This document shows, piece by piece, positions 12,277-21,351 of a stretch of DNA of 57,618 nt. Source of the stretch: a virus. The translations under genes were made by a program, and so were the position numbers. The DNA lies in IMG/VR virus record IMGVR_UViG_3300006916_000056, positions 1-57,618 of that record; one strand, given 5' to 3'. The first letter of the stretch is position 1. Each line of letters opens with the position of its first letter. The notes under the pieces were generated by a model that was not told where the DNA came from, did no database searches, and saw nothing but the letters and a program-made list of their open reading frames with translations.

Positions 12277-12545
12277 GCGTACACCCTCTCTATTTGAGGT
12301 TCAACATATACGTCCATTCCTCTCCAAACCCTGTTTGAGTAAGCCTCTAACACGGCTTCCATGTTGGTTACTTGGGTACAGTACCAAGCACCGACTTCAG
12401 CGTCCCACCTGTAAGTAGCACCGTTGAACTCAGATACAGTAGGCTCTAAGTCCATGTACTCCATAGAAGGGTGATAGTTTAATGCCATACCTTGAGGCAT
12501 AGCGTCCCACATTTGTTGTGTCATTTGTTGTTCTTGGCAGTTCAT
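12273..12545 (-). CDS. Hypothetical accessory protein under a class-1 promoter
   Basis: This 90-aa protein (MNCQEQQMTQQMWDAMPQG) is rich in Met, Gln and aromatics, and acidic overall. It has no recognised domain. The start is firm because the TTATATACC box at 12568-12575 is 26 nt upstream. It is the first of a two-gene unit. Like the other class-1 genes it is small and is not conserved machinery, so a host-interaction role is plausible. Confidence 0.8.
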   Translation of the reverse strand: MNCQEQQMTQQMWDAMPQGMALNYHPSMEYMDLEPTVSEFNGATYRWDAEVGAWYCTQVTNMEAVLEAYSNRVWRGMDVYVEPQIERVYA

Positions 12546-12575
12546 GTTCTAACGGAGAGGGTAGGGGTATATAAC
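12546..12575 (-). promoter_or_regulatory. Class-1 TATA promoter
   Basis: The minus strand carries GTTATATACCCC, then ACCCTCTCCGTTAGAAC directly before ATG. A dyad TATAAC-N6-GTTATA (12570-12587 on the plus strand) spans the TATA box and the region behind it. Confidence 0.85.
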
Positions 12576-12582
12576 CGTTTAG

Positions 12583-12921
12583 TTATAGGTCATACGCATC
12601 CGGTAAAGCCAACCATGTTTTTTGCGGATATTTGGACCTGCCATCTACGCTGGAAATCTTTTCAGAACCTACGCACACGAATAGATGAGGTTTCTTTGCG
12701 AGATGATTTGATAAACGATTCATTTCGAATGGTTGATTATCGAGAGCGGCAATTTGACCTGTTGTCAAAGCGTTGCCATCGGGATGGGTTGCACCCGCTT
12801 TCATCATAGCATTCCAAAGACGTTTCACATTACGACCGTCAGACTTGCCTAAGCGACCTTTTCGTCGCTGTCCATATTTACTACTAGGCACGTATTTGTC
12901 GTCTTGTGTTTTATCATTCAT
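12583..12921 (-). CDS. Hypothetical basic protein, possible winged helix
   Basis: This 112-aa protein has a basic start (KYGQRRKGRLGKSDGRNVKRLW), a middle reading TTGQIAALDNQPFEMNRLSNHLAKKP that looks like two helices of a winged helix, and a closing strand (KTWLALPDAYDL). It might bind DNA. It overlaps the end of the Cas4-like nuclease gene by 8 nt and is probably translated with it. Confidence 0.7.
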   Translation of the reverse strand: MNDKTQDDKYVPSSKYGQRRKGRLGKSDGRNVKRLWNAMMKAGATHPDGNALTTGQIAALDNQPFEMNRLSNHLAKKPHLFVCVGSEKISSVDGRSKYPQKTWLALPDAYDL

Positions 12922-14110
12922 CTGCTTTCGATTCCTTTTTCTTTATGTTCATCCTACGCTGTGGCTTAACTATCGCAGTCTTTTTGACTTCAAGCGCAAC
13001 ATCATCGGGTAAAACTGGTAGAACTTTTTCAACAGCGGTTTTGGATAGAGAAACCATTTGACCGAATACAGCAGGTGGAATAAGTTCTTGCACCAATGAG
13101 GGAATGTATTGTGTTCGTGTGGTCTCGCCCCAAACAACAGACCAATTCTGCGTCTCTATAACGCATTCATCAACAGGCATCTGCCTATCGAATACATTGT
13201 TCTTTAGATGAGCGTCAATAGCACGTTGTCTACGGTCTAACATTTGCTTAGAGGCTTTGATAGTGGCTAACTCTGTTAGCATATCATCCAAGTCCTCACC
13301 CGTAGTAGGGTCGAGTAAATCCCATGCACCTTTTTGCATCAACTCTTGAGCCTTCGGGCATATATCAGAGAAGGCACACCATTTACATCCATCTCCGATA
13401 GTTGGATTACCTTTGTCGATACTTGAAATCCATTCGTACTGAGCCTTCAACCAATCTTTGAACGTGTCGATTTTTTCATCGGACCATGTAGTTGACACTA
13501 CGCCGTAGCGTAGCAAGTCGAATGAAAACTTGATTTTCTTTTCCGGCCACCACTCTCTAGCAACTGCAAGATAGATTCCGGCCTGTATTGAATTATCAGC
13601 CTCGGCTTGAGTTATGTCAGCCCTTTGAGTCTTGTAATCAAGAAGTTCAATTGTTCCATCCCTGTGTTCCAAGATAGCGTCAATGAAACCGAATACTGGT
13701 GTTCCGTTTGATAATTTGTAAGGATTTCGATGTGTTCCAAATCCTCTTTCTGTGTCGATGATTCTTACTGGTTGACGACCCCTACGGTCGAACCAACGGG
13801 TCAGCATAGATTTACCATCTTGATAGAATTGAAAATCGACTTCTGAAATTGCGTTTTCTTTTTCGTACAATTCCATTAGACGGTCGAATGTTAGTTTGCC
13901 AGTTTTACCATCTTCATCTGGCTTACGCCAATGCTCTAGTGCATTGTGAACATTTGTTCCGACTCTAGCCGCTTGACTAGAATCCCTGTGGTTCGCTTTT
14001 GCCTTAAGCGTTATTTCATCATCAGACTTGGGGTCATAATGATACTCATATTGTTGTGTGCAGTTTTTCGCCATTTTTAGTCTACTGGCCGATAAGTAGG
14101 GTACTTTCAT
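12914..14110 (-). CDS. Cas4/RecB-type PD-(D/E)XK nuclease with iron-sulfur cluster
   Basis: This 398-aa protein has the RecB-nuclease signature: LSASRLKMAKNC near the N-terminus, GTNVHNALEHW, VFGFIDAILEHRDG with ELLDYKTQ (the D...ExK core), and a following Q/Y helix. One Cys at position 17 and a CKWC-x6-C group near residue 245 match the four cysteines that bind a 4Fe-4S cluster in AddB and Cas4. It is likely a DNA end-processing nuclease for recombination or packaging. The remaining 130 C-terminal residues are helical and basic. A TATA-like AATTTATAC lies about 28 nt upstream. Confidence 0.87.
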   Translation of the reverse strand: MKVPYLSASRLKMAKNCTQQYEYHYDPKSDDEITLKAKANHRDSSQAARVGTNVHNALEHWRKPDEDGKTGKLTFDRLMELYEKENAISEVDFQFYQDGKSMLTRWFDRRGRQPVRIIDTERGFGTHRNPYKLSNGTPVFGFIDAILEHRDGTIELLDYKTQRADITQAEADNSIQAGIYLAVAREWWPEKKIKFSFDLLRYGVVSTTWSDEKIDTFKDWLKAQYEWISSIDKGNPTIGDGCKWCAFSDICPKAQELMQKGAWDLLDPTTGEDLDDMLTELATIKASKQMLDRRQRAIDAHLKNNVFDRQMPVDECVIETQNWSVVWGETTRTQYIPSLVQELIPPAVFGQMVSLSKTAVEKVLPVLPDDVALEVKKTAIVKPQRRMNIKKKESKADE

Positions 14111-14133
14111 AATGAAAGCGTATCTTAAGTGTC

Positions 14134-14142
14134 GTATAAATT
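14134..14142 (-). promoter_or_regulatory. TATA box of the Cas4-like nuclease gene
   Basis: The minus strand reads AATTTATAC, centred about 28 nt before the ATG at 14110. It lacks the flanking sequence of class 1 and class 2. Confidence 0.5.
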
Positions 14143-14152
14143 AAACGCTTAA

Positions 14153-14725
14153 TTATTGCCATCTAGGTCCTTCTATCCATCCAACCAAAGACTTTCGGTG
14201 TCCACTGGTAATAGGGGTTACGTAGTGTTCATGGTACGAAGGGAATACTATGATTGACCCTTTCTTTGCTAGGTCTATTGGAGCAGGTGAAGCAGTATGA
14301 GAGAATCCTAATTCTCCACCTTCGTATTCATCGGGGTCAGTCAATTGTATAACCACGCTTAATTTCCTATGGCGACCATCTTGTCTCATGTAGTCAATAT
14401 CGTGGTGTGAATCATAATGATGTCCAACATCTGAATACTCTGTAAATTGTAGCGGTGGTAATGTGGAAACCGAGACACCGAAGTGTTGGTTTGCTGCCAT
14501 AGCATATTCCCAAACTGTGTTATGTAATTCCTTGTAAACGTCATCGTTTGGAATCCATCGAATATCGGTTTTCCTATGTCCATCATTCTCATCGTCGCCA
14601 TCGTCTCCAGTTCTGAAAGTAGACGCTTTTTGAACAGGAAGTTTTACACACTTCTCAACCCATCCATCAATAACATCTGATGGAATAGCCTCAGACCACA
14701 TTAACCATGCAGGGTGTTTCATCAT
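14153..14725 (-). CDS. 2-oxoglutarate/Fe(II) oxygenase, prolyl-4-hydroxylase-like
   Basis: This protein of about 190 aa shows the 2OG-Fe(II) facial triad. H107 and D109 lie in YDSHHDID, the distal His is near 167 in HEHYVTP, and R177 in GHRKSLVGW would bind 2-oxoglutarate. The order and the GGELGF and TP..SGHR segments match PiuC/P4Hc-type hydroxylases. The substrate is unknown: nucleic acid, protein, or the Pro-rich collagen-like fibres of this virus. It begins next to the stop of the Sak4-like ATPase gene, so it shares that promoter. Two ATGs (14725, 14722) are possible. Confidence 0.87.
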   Translation of the reverse strand: MMKHPAWLMWSEAIPSDVIDGWVEKCVKLPVQKASTFRTGDDGDDENDGHRKTDIRWIPNDDVYKELHNTVWEYAMAANQHFGVSVSTLPPLQFTEYSDVGHHYDSHHDIDYMRQDGRHRKLSVVIQLTDPDEYEGGELGFSHTASPAPIDLAKKGSIIVFPSYHEHYVTPITSGHRKSLVGWIEGPRWQ

Positions 14726-15622
14726 TCAGTTCATCCCCTGCTTTCTAGCGGCATCCCAGAATCTTTCTGGTGTTGGGTTGTCTATTCTGAATGGCTTACA
14801 AGCACGTGATTTCTTTACATGCGCTGTGTGTCTTACTTGTGTCTCTCCGCCTTTGGTTCGCTGTTGCTGAGATAGTTCAATAATCCAATCAAAGAGAGGG
14901 TCGGTTTGGTCTGGTCTGCCCGCTGCTGAAACCACTTGTTTCTCGTTTGCAGTTCCGTAGTCTTGGGTATATTGTCTAAGTAGTACCGTAGATAAGAAGT
15001 GATAGTTATACAACTCTCCACCAATTTTGAGTCTCTCGTATGGTTGGAAAAATAATTTGTTGATTACTTTGTAAGAGTGCATTTGACCTTCTGCGAATGC
15101 AGGTAGTGTCTTTTTCCCTTCTGCTACTGCTTGTTGTTGTCTAGCAAGTAATAGTTCACCTTCGGACTTACCGTGTACTTCTTGTGAATAATAATCACGG
15201 CATGATAGGTAATATGCTCCTTCATTTTCCATAACCATTACACGAACGCCGTCTGGATATTCAGCAGCGTGTTGTCTATGTAAATCAATGAATGCTAGAA
15301 CCATATCATTGACTTCTTGTGGGTTACGACATACCTTACGGTATAGGCGAGAACGGAGAGACGGTGGTAGAATATCTTCACGTGCTACCAAGTCGGCTTG
15401 GCCTTCAAGGTCGCAGTCAATAATCGTCATCAAGCATTCAGAAGGGTCTCGTCCTTCACTATGATAAGCAAAATGTTTCAGAGCGAAAGTGGATTTACCC
15501 GCACCGCTGAAACCTTGCAGTTTCATGTGGCGTGGTCTTATCTTCACCATTGAATCTCCTGTATCACAAGATGCAATCAAATTAGCGTAGGCTTCTGTTT
15601 TCTTCTTTGCTGATTTTACCAT
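14726..15622 (-). CDS. Sak4/RecA-like P-loop ATPase
   Basis: This 298-aa protein has a Walker A loop GFSGAGKST at about 37-45, a Walker B-like strand MTIIDCDLEG, and a second acidic strand VRVMVMENEG. This fits the RecA-fold ATPases of the Sak4 single-strand annealing group, which act with an ssDNA-binding protein. The neighbouring gene encodes such a protein. The ATG at 15622 (MVKSAKKK) is chosen. An in-frame ATG at 15643 would fall inside the class-2 promoter. Confidence 0.8.
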   Translation of the reverse strand: MVKSAKKKTEAYANLIASCDTGDSMVKIRPRHMKLQGFSGAGKSTFALKHFAYHSEGRDPSECLMTIIDCDLEGQADLVAREDILPPSLRSRLYRKVCRNPQEVNDMVLAFIDLHRQHAAEYPDGVRVMVMENEGAYYLSCRDYYSQEVHGKSEGELLLARQQQAVAEGKKTLPAFAEGQMHSYKVINKLFFQPYERLKIGGELYNYHFLSTVLLRQYTQDYGTANEKQVVSAAGRPDQTDPLFDWIIELSQQQRTKGGETQVRHTAHVKKSRACKPFRIDNPTPERFWDAARKQGMN

Positions 15623-15636
15623 ATGAATCTCTCCGT

Positions 15637-15653
15637 TCTCCACCTAATTAAAC
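15637..15653 (-). promoter_or_regulatory. Class-2 TATA promoter of the Sak4-like ATPase gene
   Basis: The minus strand reads GTTTAATTAGGTGGAGA. The TATA centre is about 27 nt before the ATG at 15622. Confidence 0.8.
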
Positions 15654-15656
15654 TGC

Positions 15657-16811
15657 TTACTCCCAGTCATCCCAGTCGTCATCAGTTGACGGGGCTTCGT
15701 GAGATTCGGCATCACCCTCTACAGTTTCCGTGTCAGATTCCGCCTCAATAGAGCCGTCTGTTGCGGTCTCTTCAACGGTTTCTTCAACTGTGGAGTCTTG
15801 TGTTTCTTCGTCATCGTCGTCAGCAAAATAATCTGCTGCGTCGTCTGCACCGTCATCCCCTGCTACTGCTTCGGGTACTTCCGGCTTTGGTGGTTCAACA
15901 ACCACTAGACCGACTGCGATTTCTAGGTTTGCGGATAGTCCGTATTCACCATTTACTTTGGTTGTAATGAGTGCTAGGATTCTTGAATATCGACCATAGC
16001 GAGATGCAATGTCGGGTGTAGTAATACAGTTGAGCATAAGGTTTTCACCGCTCTCGATAGCATCCATAGTCATAGTTGATTCGTCCTTTAGTAAGACTTT
16101 ACCGAATTGATTTCCAGTCCTTGAAGTCTGAACCCCTGCATATGATACAGTCGCTTCAACTAGACGGTAGTCTCTTGGTGTTCTTGAGATGTCGTCCTCT
16201 AAGTCTGCTATGTCTGTAACGTCATACAAGTTACGTAGAACGTCCTCAGCAGGTGAGTGGTCGTATTCTTCTTCATTGAACGCTGTTAAGCCTGTCAATG
16301 GTCTTAGGTCTAGCATTTCAGCATCTAGGTTTCTACATGATACAGCAGCCTTCCATGAGCCTCTTACAAGGTCATCTGCGATTGCTGCGTCGTCATCCCA
16401 TAGAGACATACTGAACATAGCAGCGTCCATTACTGCGTCGCCATCTTCAATAACGGCTTGACCGTAGATGAAACATACTGGGCGTGGATTTCCTTTTGCG
16501 ATTCCGACTGTTCGGTGAGCAACTTCCCATACATCCATATGAGCAGTGTACGATTTTTGACGTAGGATGTTAGACAAATCAGTAAGGACACAATCAGTTA
16601 CGAATCCTTGAGCGGCAGGTGATTTCATTCCACCTAATGCTTGAATTGTTTCACGTAGATTCGGGTCGTTTGCTTTTCTTGAGAAAAGGTCGACGACTGG
16701 GGAATCATCCACGAAAATACCGTTCTGAACACCCCTATCAATGTAGGGCTGTAAACGGCTCTGTACGTTCTTTGGCAATTTCTTTGTTTTACTAGCGGTC
16801 TTTGACGGCAT
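15657..16811 (-). CDS. Probable ssDNA-binding protein with acidic tail
   Basis: This 384-aa protein has a basic N-terminus (SKTASKTKKLPKNVQSR), a mixed middle with a possible OB-fold near residues 215-300 (TGNQFGKVLLKDES), and a low-complexity acidic tail of about 80 residues that ends DDDWDDWE. An acidic, aromatic-ended tail is the hallmark of phage and bacterial ssDNA-binding proteins that recruit partners. I infer ssDNA binding from this and from the neighbouring annealing ATPase and helicase. The fold is not proved by motif. The ATG at 16811 is supported by a promoter. A TTG at 16817 was rejected. Confidence 0.65.
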   Translation of the reverse strand: MPSKTASKTKKLPKNVQSRLQPYIDRGVQNGIFVDDSPVVDLFSRKANDPNLRETIQALGGMKSPAAQGFVTDCVLTDLSNILRQKSYTAHMDVWEVAHRTVGIAKGNPRPVCFIYGQAVIEDGDAVMDAAMFSMSLWDDDAAIADDLVRGSWKAAVSCRNLDAEMLDLRPLTGLTAFNEEEYDHSPAEDVLRNLYDVTDIADLEDDISRTPRDYRLVEATVSYAGVQTSRTGNQFGKVLLKDESTMTMDAIESGENLMLNCITTPDIASRYGRYSRILALITTKVNGEYGLSANLEIAVGLVVVEPPKPEVPEAVAGDDGADDAADYFADDDDEETQDSTVEETVEETATDGSIEAESDTETVEGDAESHEAPSTDDDWDDWE

Positions 16812-16826
16812 ATTCAAAGTCAGAAA

Positions 16827-16843
16827 TCCCCACCCATATAAAG
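16827..16843 (-). promoter_or_regulatory. Class-2 TATA promoter of the ssDNA-binding gene
   Basis: The minus strand reads CTTTATATGGGTGGGGA, centred about 27 nt before the ATG at 16811. Confidence 0.85.
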
Positions 16844-16850
16844 AGCGTCA

Positions 16851-18806
16851 TCATTCCTCTAAGTCCTCTAAGTGGGATTCCATCAAACTATCCCAAAGGG
16901 AGTCATTATCTATGTCGGCTGTTTTCATTGTGGTAACTCTCATTTCTTCTCTCAACTCTCTCTTAGCCTCAAGTTTCTCGGTAGCCTTTGATTCCCAAGT
17001 ATTATCGAACCATGCTCGACCGGAGTATAACACATCTCGATTATCAGACGTTCCTATTATTTTCCATAGTAAGTTGCCTTTGTTTGTTGTTCTGAAATAA
17101 TTCGGCAAGAATAGACTTCGCCAAATCTCAGATTCCTCTTTGGTTTTACATCCGATGCTACGGAGTATCTTACCTTCGTTTTTTGTTAATGCTCGGATTG
17201 ATTTCGCTCGTTCTGATGTTCCAAGTACATCTGAAAAGTCTGCGATTACATCTTTCAGATTATCTCGAACCGCCTCTATGAATAATGGTGTTAGCGCATA
17301 TGTATCTAGTAGTCCTTCTCTCGACTTAACTATCTTGTATGTCTTGCGGCTACCACCTCGGCCACCACCTCGATTGGCAACTTCGATGAGACCCGCATCT
17401 TCTAATGTAGGCAAATGCTTCTCCTTGATTTGAGATTTTGAAACCGAGAATGCGTGAAGGTTTAACCACTGTTGAATAGCATCAATTGTGAGTCGGCGTT
17501 TTGAATCTGCCATTGTTTGCATCTGCAAGAATGTATTCCACGCATCGTCCGGTACACCCGACAATGAAGCACGAAGTACAATGTCGCATAATAACAAGCC
17601 AACAATATTATCCTCGATAGAAGATAGAATGTATGTTCCTGTTTTGTCAGTCTGTGTTGGACGTTGATGACTATGTAATAACGTAACTGCGTCGATTACT
17701 GATAGGACTTTTTTCACGTCCCTCTGATGTTGAGCATTTCTCGATGGGAAAAACTCAGCCAACAAAGGTGCGAATATATTTCGTACTCTGTTCTTTCTAA
17801 GGGATAGCATAGATGCTTGTAAAGTATGAACCAATGGATTCACGGTGAAAGTTTCGGGTCGAGCCTTCGCCATCAATTGATTACGAACAACATTTCCAAC
17901 TTTACTTACAGATGTTTGAGGTGTCATCAAAAGTTGTCTTGTGATTTGTTCCTGTTCTTTTGGGTTTCTAGTTGTTAATGTAATGAAAGCAGGTTGTCCT
18001 CTGATAATGAAATCTCTAGTCTCAATCTCTCCTGTCATTTCATTCTTCATCGGAGTTTTCCAAACCAACTCCTTATCGTCGCCGGACATGAGCGGCTTCA
18101 TCCTCTGAATGAATGCAAACGATTCGTCTTTCTCTAAGATGATAATACATTTCCCATCCACGTTGACAATGAAGTTGCCGTCCTCATCAATTTCATCATA
18201 GTCATACTTCATTGCTTCTCTCGATGCACCCGCTAATACCATGCACATAGATTTGGGGAAACCGTTTCTAGCAGTCAGTGTCATGTATGTTTTTCCAGAT
18301 GCCGATTGACCTATCAATTCGAGATTCAATGGTGCATCTGTTTTACATGATAACATAACTAAGAATGTGAGAATGAGATTAGCATCATCACCGACAAACG
18401 GCATGTCTCTTGATTCGTGGAGTATTTTATTCACCTTATCTAGTAAGGCAGCGTCTCCAAGAAAATCGTTTACATCTTTATCTTCTATATCACCATACAA
18501 TGATTCGGCTTCTTTCTTTTCAGCAGATACAAACTCTGCCGCTTCGTATTCTCCATCCTTTAGAATAAGACCCGCCTTGAGTAAGTTGGTTTGGAAATCT
18601 TCATCTTTTATTTTACAGTCTTTTGCTAGACGCTTGATACTGTATTGAGATAGGACATTCACTTTACCTTTAGGCTCATCATTCAGAGATACAGAGAAGT
18701 CCATGCGGCCTTTTGTCGCAGACAAGAAAGTCAAGACTATATCATAACCAATCTCTTCAACGTGATACACTGTTGCGTTTTCACTTGACTGTCTTACGTG
18801 AACCAT
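16851..18806 (-). CDS. AAA+ ATPase, probable replicative helicase (MCM-like?)
   Basis: This 651-aa protein has a Walker A loop GQSASGKT at about 166-173, a Walker B strand CIIILEKDES near 217-226, a sensor-like TLTTRNPKE, and C-terminal helical bundles with a winged-helix look (IKEKHLPTLEDAGLIEVANRG, then KTYKIV). The layout (N-terminal extension, AAA+ core, C-terminal winged helix) fits a hexameric replication helicase such as MCM, but the MCM hallmark sequences are not clear. It sits among primase, clamp and ssDNA-binding genes. A helicase-loader or another AAA+ family remains possible. Confidence 0.68.
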   Translation of the reverse strand: MVHVRQSSENATVYHVEEIGYDIVLTFLSATKGRMDFSVSLNDEPKGKVNVLSQYSIKRLAKDCKIKDEDFQTNLLKAGLILKDGEYEAAEFVSAEKKEAESLYGDIEDKDVNDFLGDAALLDKVNKILHESRDMPFVGDDANLILTFLVMLSCKTDAPLNLELIGQSASGKTYMTLTARNGFPKSMCMVLAGASREAMKYDYDEIDEDGNFIVNVDGKCIIILEKDESFAFIQRMKPLMSGDDKELVWKTPMKNEMTGEIETRDFIIRGQPAFITLTTRNPKEQEQITRQLLMTPQTSVSKVGNVVRNQLMAKARPETFTVNPLVHTLQASMLSLRKNRVRNIFAPLLAEFFPSRNAQHQRDVKKVLSVIDAVTLLHSHQRPTQTDKTGTYILSSIEDNIVGLLLCDIVLRASLSGVPDDAWNTFLQMQTMADSKRRLTIDAIQQWLNLHAFSVSKSQIKEKHLPTLEDAGLIEVANRGGGRGGSRKTYKIVKSREGLLDTYALTPLFIEAVRDNLKDVIADFSDVLGTSERAKSIRALTKNEGKILRSIGCKTKEESEIWRSLFLPNYFRTTNKGNLLWKIIGTSDNRDVLYSGRAWFDNTWESKATEKLEAKRELREEMRVTTMKTADIDNDSLWDSLMESHLEDLEE

Positions 18807-18822
18807 ATTCCCCCTCTCCTTA

Positions 18823-18839
18823 TCCTCACCCTCTTAAGG
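18823..18839 (-). promoter_or_regulatory. Class-2-like promoter of the AAA+ helicase gene
   Basis: The minus strand reads CCTTAAGAGGGTGAGGA. It aligns base for base with the class-2 17-mer, although its TATA part is weak (TTAAGA). Its spacing to the ATG at 18806 matches the others. Confidence 0.6.
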
Positions 18840-19112
18840 TGTTACATCAGACCGCCATTTTGTGTCCGGTGGAAATTGTGATACTAGCGACCAATACAAA
18901 CCGCAGTCATTGTCTCCACATATAACTACGCTATTCGGCCACAAATTGCCCGGTCCTAGAGCCATGCAATCAACTGGTCCTTTTCTTTTACAATTAGGAC
19001 ATTCGGGTAGGGTGAACAACCCCACCACTTCACACTCACGTGCGGGTTGAGATTCAGTTGAAGGAGCAAGGACTTTGTTCGGTATTGTCCTATTCATTAG
19101 GTATCTTGTCAT
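18834..19112 (-). CDS. Small zinc-ribbon protein
   Basis: This 92-aa protein has CPNC in ECPNCKRKGPVDC and CGDNDC in VICGDNDCGLYW, together a plausible zinc ribbon. The role is unknown. It is coupled by an ATGA overlap to the 110-aa gene upstream, and so belongs to the XPD-like helicase operon. Confidence 0.78.
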   Translation of the reverse strand: MTRYLMNRTIPNKVLAPSTESQPARECEVVGLFTLPECPNCKRKGPVDCMALGPGNLWPNSVVICGDNDCGLYWSLVSQFPPDTKWRSDVTP

Positions 19113-19441
19113 TCCTCTTCATCCCCCATTATGATAGATGCTCTTTTGCTTATAGTAGCATATCTTTGAATGTCCTCACGTGTACTTATCCAATCGTTAT
19201 GAGAATCAACAAGCCTCTCCCAGAATAACTCTCGAAAACCTATCCACTCTATCCATGCTTTATTCTTGACATAACCATGTTTTTGATATTGTCGATTGAC
19301 TTTACTCCAAAGAGCCTCGGCAGATTTGTATAACGGTTCTCCGTTTTCATGCATAACAAAACACATTATCTCTCTCTTTCTTTTCAACTCATTGATGAAA
19401 TCTGGATTTCGTTTTTTGAATACCAACTGTTTCTTATTCAT
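19109..19441 (-). CDS. Hypothetical basic protein, helicase operon
   Basis: This protein of about 110 aa starts MNKKQLVFKKRNPDF and is rich in Lys, Arg and Trp (EALWSKVNRQYQKHGYVKNKAWIEWIGF). The family is unknown, although the composition fits nucleic-acid binding. The ATG at 19441 gives an ATGA overlap with the stop of the helicase gene. The longer frame to 19495 would run deep into the helicase gene and is rejected. Confidence 0.72.
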   Translation of the reverse strand: MNKKQLVFKKRNPDFINELKRKREIMCFVMHENGEPLYKSAEALWSKVNRQYQKHGYVKNKAWIEWIGFRELFWERLVDSHNDWISTREDIQRYATISKRASIIMGDEEE

Positions 19442-21177
19442 CCTACGTGTCTCCTTAACCATGCGGGCATAGGTCCGATATTGTTTCTGAACCAAGCAGG
19501 TAGCATACCTGCATTCATCCTTTGGAATCTAGCCCACGAAGAATCCAAGATGAATATTTGACCCTTATCTTTTGGTGAACGTACTATTCTACCTGCACCT
19601 TGAACGATAGTCAACGCAGTTTGAAGGTTGTACCATTTCTTACAAGGAGCGGGACAACTGAACGAACCACACATCCCATTACTATACTTACTAGGTGGCT
19701 CGTATGGACAATCCTCAGTGCCTTCATACTTTCTCCGCCATGCATGTTCGTCTTCTGTCAATCGAGTCGATATAACAGGGTCTATAACAGGTAAATAGGG
19801 TACTTTACACAATACCAACCACTCGGCTAGTTTACCTTTGAAGTCAAACCCCTCATTGACATAAGTCGAGATTAAAACTAAGTTGTTTTCTTTACTTGTC
19901 ATGAAATAATCAATGGCTGAATCTCGACCCCCTGCATCTGAATCGTGAGTTACAACTCGGTCTCCGTAACCTGCTGCTCTCAAACCTTCAACTATGCCCT
20001 TCCTTATGTAATGTGTATGAGGTAAAACGACACCACGCTTGTTCGGATATTTTTCCATTATTCCGATTATTGCTTTGACTTGTTTTGGAATAGTTGCATC
20101 TCTCTTCGAGTATGACATAGAGCCAACGGGAGCATAATGAATGTTGAAGCAATCTTTGGGGAATGGACTTTCGGTAATGTTGATGTAGAGAGTTTTCTGG
20201 TCCTCAAGTCCCATAGAATGAAGGTACGTATCTACGTCAAGTATAGTAGCAGACAAGAAGATTCTTTTTCTCGCAACTGAATCAAGCATGTCAACTGCAT
20301 AATCACGAACCCGAACTGGCTTGAACTCAACAAACCTACCGAATCTTGTCTTATCCATTTTGACAACCACGTTATCCGGTTGTTGCAGAAGTGTGAGAAT
20401 CGTAGTTCCTTTCTCTAAGATACTACGGAACGCCTTTATCTTTACATCATCTTCTTCATCCTCGGCAGCCTTGAGGTGCATATCGCAAGACTTCACGAAG
20501 TCCTTTACATCATCAAGCCAGTCGGCAGGGTGATAGTGCATTGGAAAGTTCCATTTTGGACCATGTACTTTTTGCCAGTCTTTCTCTGATATTCTAGTGC
20601 CGAGAAGGTCAAGAAGAAATCCTTCCATCCTGTGTGCCTCATCTATAATAGCGAAGTCTCTTTGTTCAAATCTTTGGTCGCCCTGTATTACCCTAAACAA
20701 ATAAGCCGGATTGGATAGGGTGATTCGTGCGTCAGAGGCAGCGAACTTTTGTTCGTAGTAGGGGCAGGGGTCGGTCTCTTTCGAATGTGGACAAGAACCA
20801 CCTCTCTTCGTCCAACAAGGAGCACCGTCAGCAGTACCACTCTTCACCCAACAAGGAAAATTGGAGCGACCCCTCACTTCTTTCACAACATGACCGTAGT
20901 CGGCAAGATACTGGGTTGCGAGGCCGAGGCTCGGAGTCAATAGATAAGCAGACTGAAACTGTGCTTGAACGGTCATGGCTATGGCTGATTTCCCTATTCC
21001 AGTAGGGGCTTGAATAACTATGTTGTCAAACTCATCTTTCTTCAATGCGTGATAGATAACTGATAATGCTTCATTCTGAAACTTTCTAGGTGAAGGCATT
21101 GGAAAATCCGGTTGTATCTCATCCCAAAGATTTGGAAGTTTTGATTTGCTTGGAATGTTGATTCTCACGACGGCCAT
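19438..21177 (-). CDS. XPD/DinG-like iron-sulfur superfamily 2 helicase
   Basis: This 579-aa protein has Walker A APTGIGKS at about 57-64, DEAH at 179-182 in FAIIDEAHRME, motif III LSATILD, and motif VI QGAGRIVRSPKDKG. Between motifs I and II, Cys at about 109, 121, 129 and 138 (CW, CWTKRGGSC, DPCPYY) form the 4Fe-4S domain of XPD/Rad3 helicases. A second Cys group (CPYEPP...CGSFSCPAPC) lies near residue 500. It should unwind DNA 5' to 3' in repair or replication restart. It leads a three-gene unit from a class-2 promoter. Confidence 0.9.
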   Translation of the reverse strand: MAVVRINIPSKSKLPNLWDEIQPDFPMPSPRKFQNEALSVIYHALKKDEFDNIVIQAPTGIGKSAIAMTVQAQFQSAYLLTPSLGLATQYLADYGHVVKEVRGRSNFPCWVKSGTADGAPCWTKRGGSCPHSKETDPCPYYEQKFAASDARITLSNPAYLFRVIQGDQRFEQRDFAIIDEAHRMEGFLLDLLGTRISEKDWQKVHGPKWNFPMHYHPADWLDDVKDFVKSCDMHLKAAEDEEDDVKIKAFRSILEKGTTILTLLQQPDNVVVKMDKTRFGRFVEFKPVRVRDYAVDMLDSVARKRIFLSATILDVDTYLHSMGLEDQKTLYINITESPFPKDCFNIHYAPVGSMSYSKRDATIPKQVKAIIGIMEKYPNKRGVVLPHTHYIRKGIVEGLRAAGYGDRVVTHDSDAGGRDSAIDYFMTSKENNLVLISTYVNEGFDFKGKLAEWLVLCKVPYLPVIDPVISTRLTEDEHAWRRKYEGTEDCPYEPPSKYSNGMCGSFSCPAPCKKWYNLQTALTIVQGAGRIVRSPKDKGQIFILDSSWARFQRMNAGMLPAWFRNNIGPMPAWLRRHVG

Positions 21178-21190
21178 GATGGTTCAGATA

Positions 21191-21208
21191 TACCCCACCA
21201 ATATAATG
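21191..21208 (-). promoter_or_regulatory. Class-2 TATA promoter of the XPD-like helicase operon
   Basis: The minus strand reads CATTATATTGGTGGGGTA. The TATA centre is 27 nt before the ATG at 21177. Confidence 0.85.
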
Positions 21209-21282
21209 AGGGTTGTATTAGAGATGCGAAGAGATGCGTGCTAATGTATTGGGAAATAACCTAAACCCACCCCGATGGACAC

Positions 21283-21333
21283 GCACCCCCTCGGCTTTTT
21301 TGAGGTATTACCTTCGGGGCAAATAGGGGGTGC
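21283..21333. other. Nested inverted repeat in noncoding DNA
   Basis: Arms GCACCCCCT (21283-21291) and AGGGGGTGC (21325-21333) are perfectly complementary across 33 nt. The loop holds a small AGGT/ACCT hairpin and a run of six T. It lies after the 127-aa gene's stop and before the helicase promoter, so it could end the minus-strand transcript of the 127-aa gene. It could also be a structured RNA. No gene is seen in 21209-21351. Confidence 0.55.
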
Positions 21334-21351
21334 AACCCCACCATTATTAAT

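Noticed and set aside
16851-18806. Firm MCM helicase call
   Set aside because: Walker motifs and position agree, but the characteristic MCM box residues could not be matched, so it is only called an AAA+ probable helicase.
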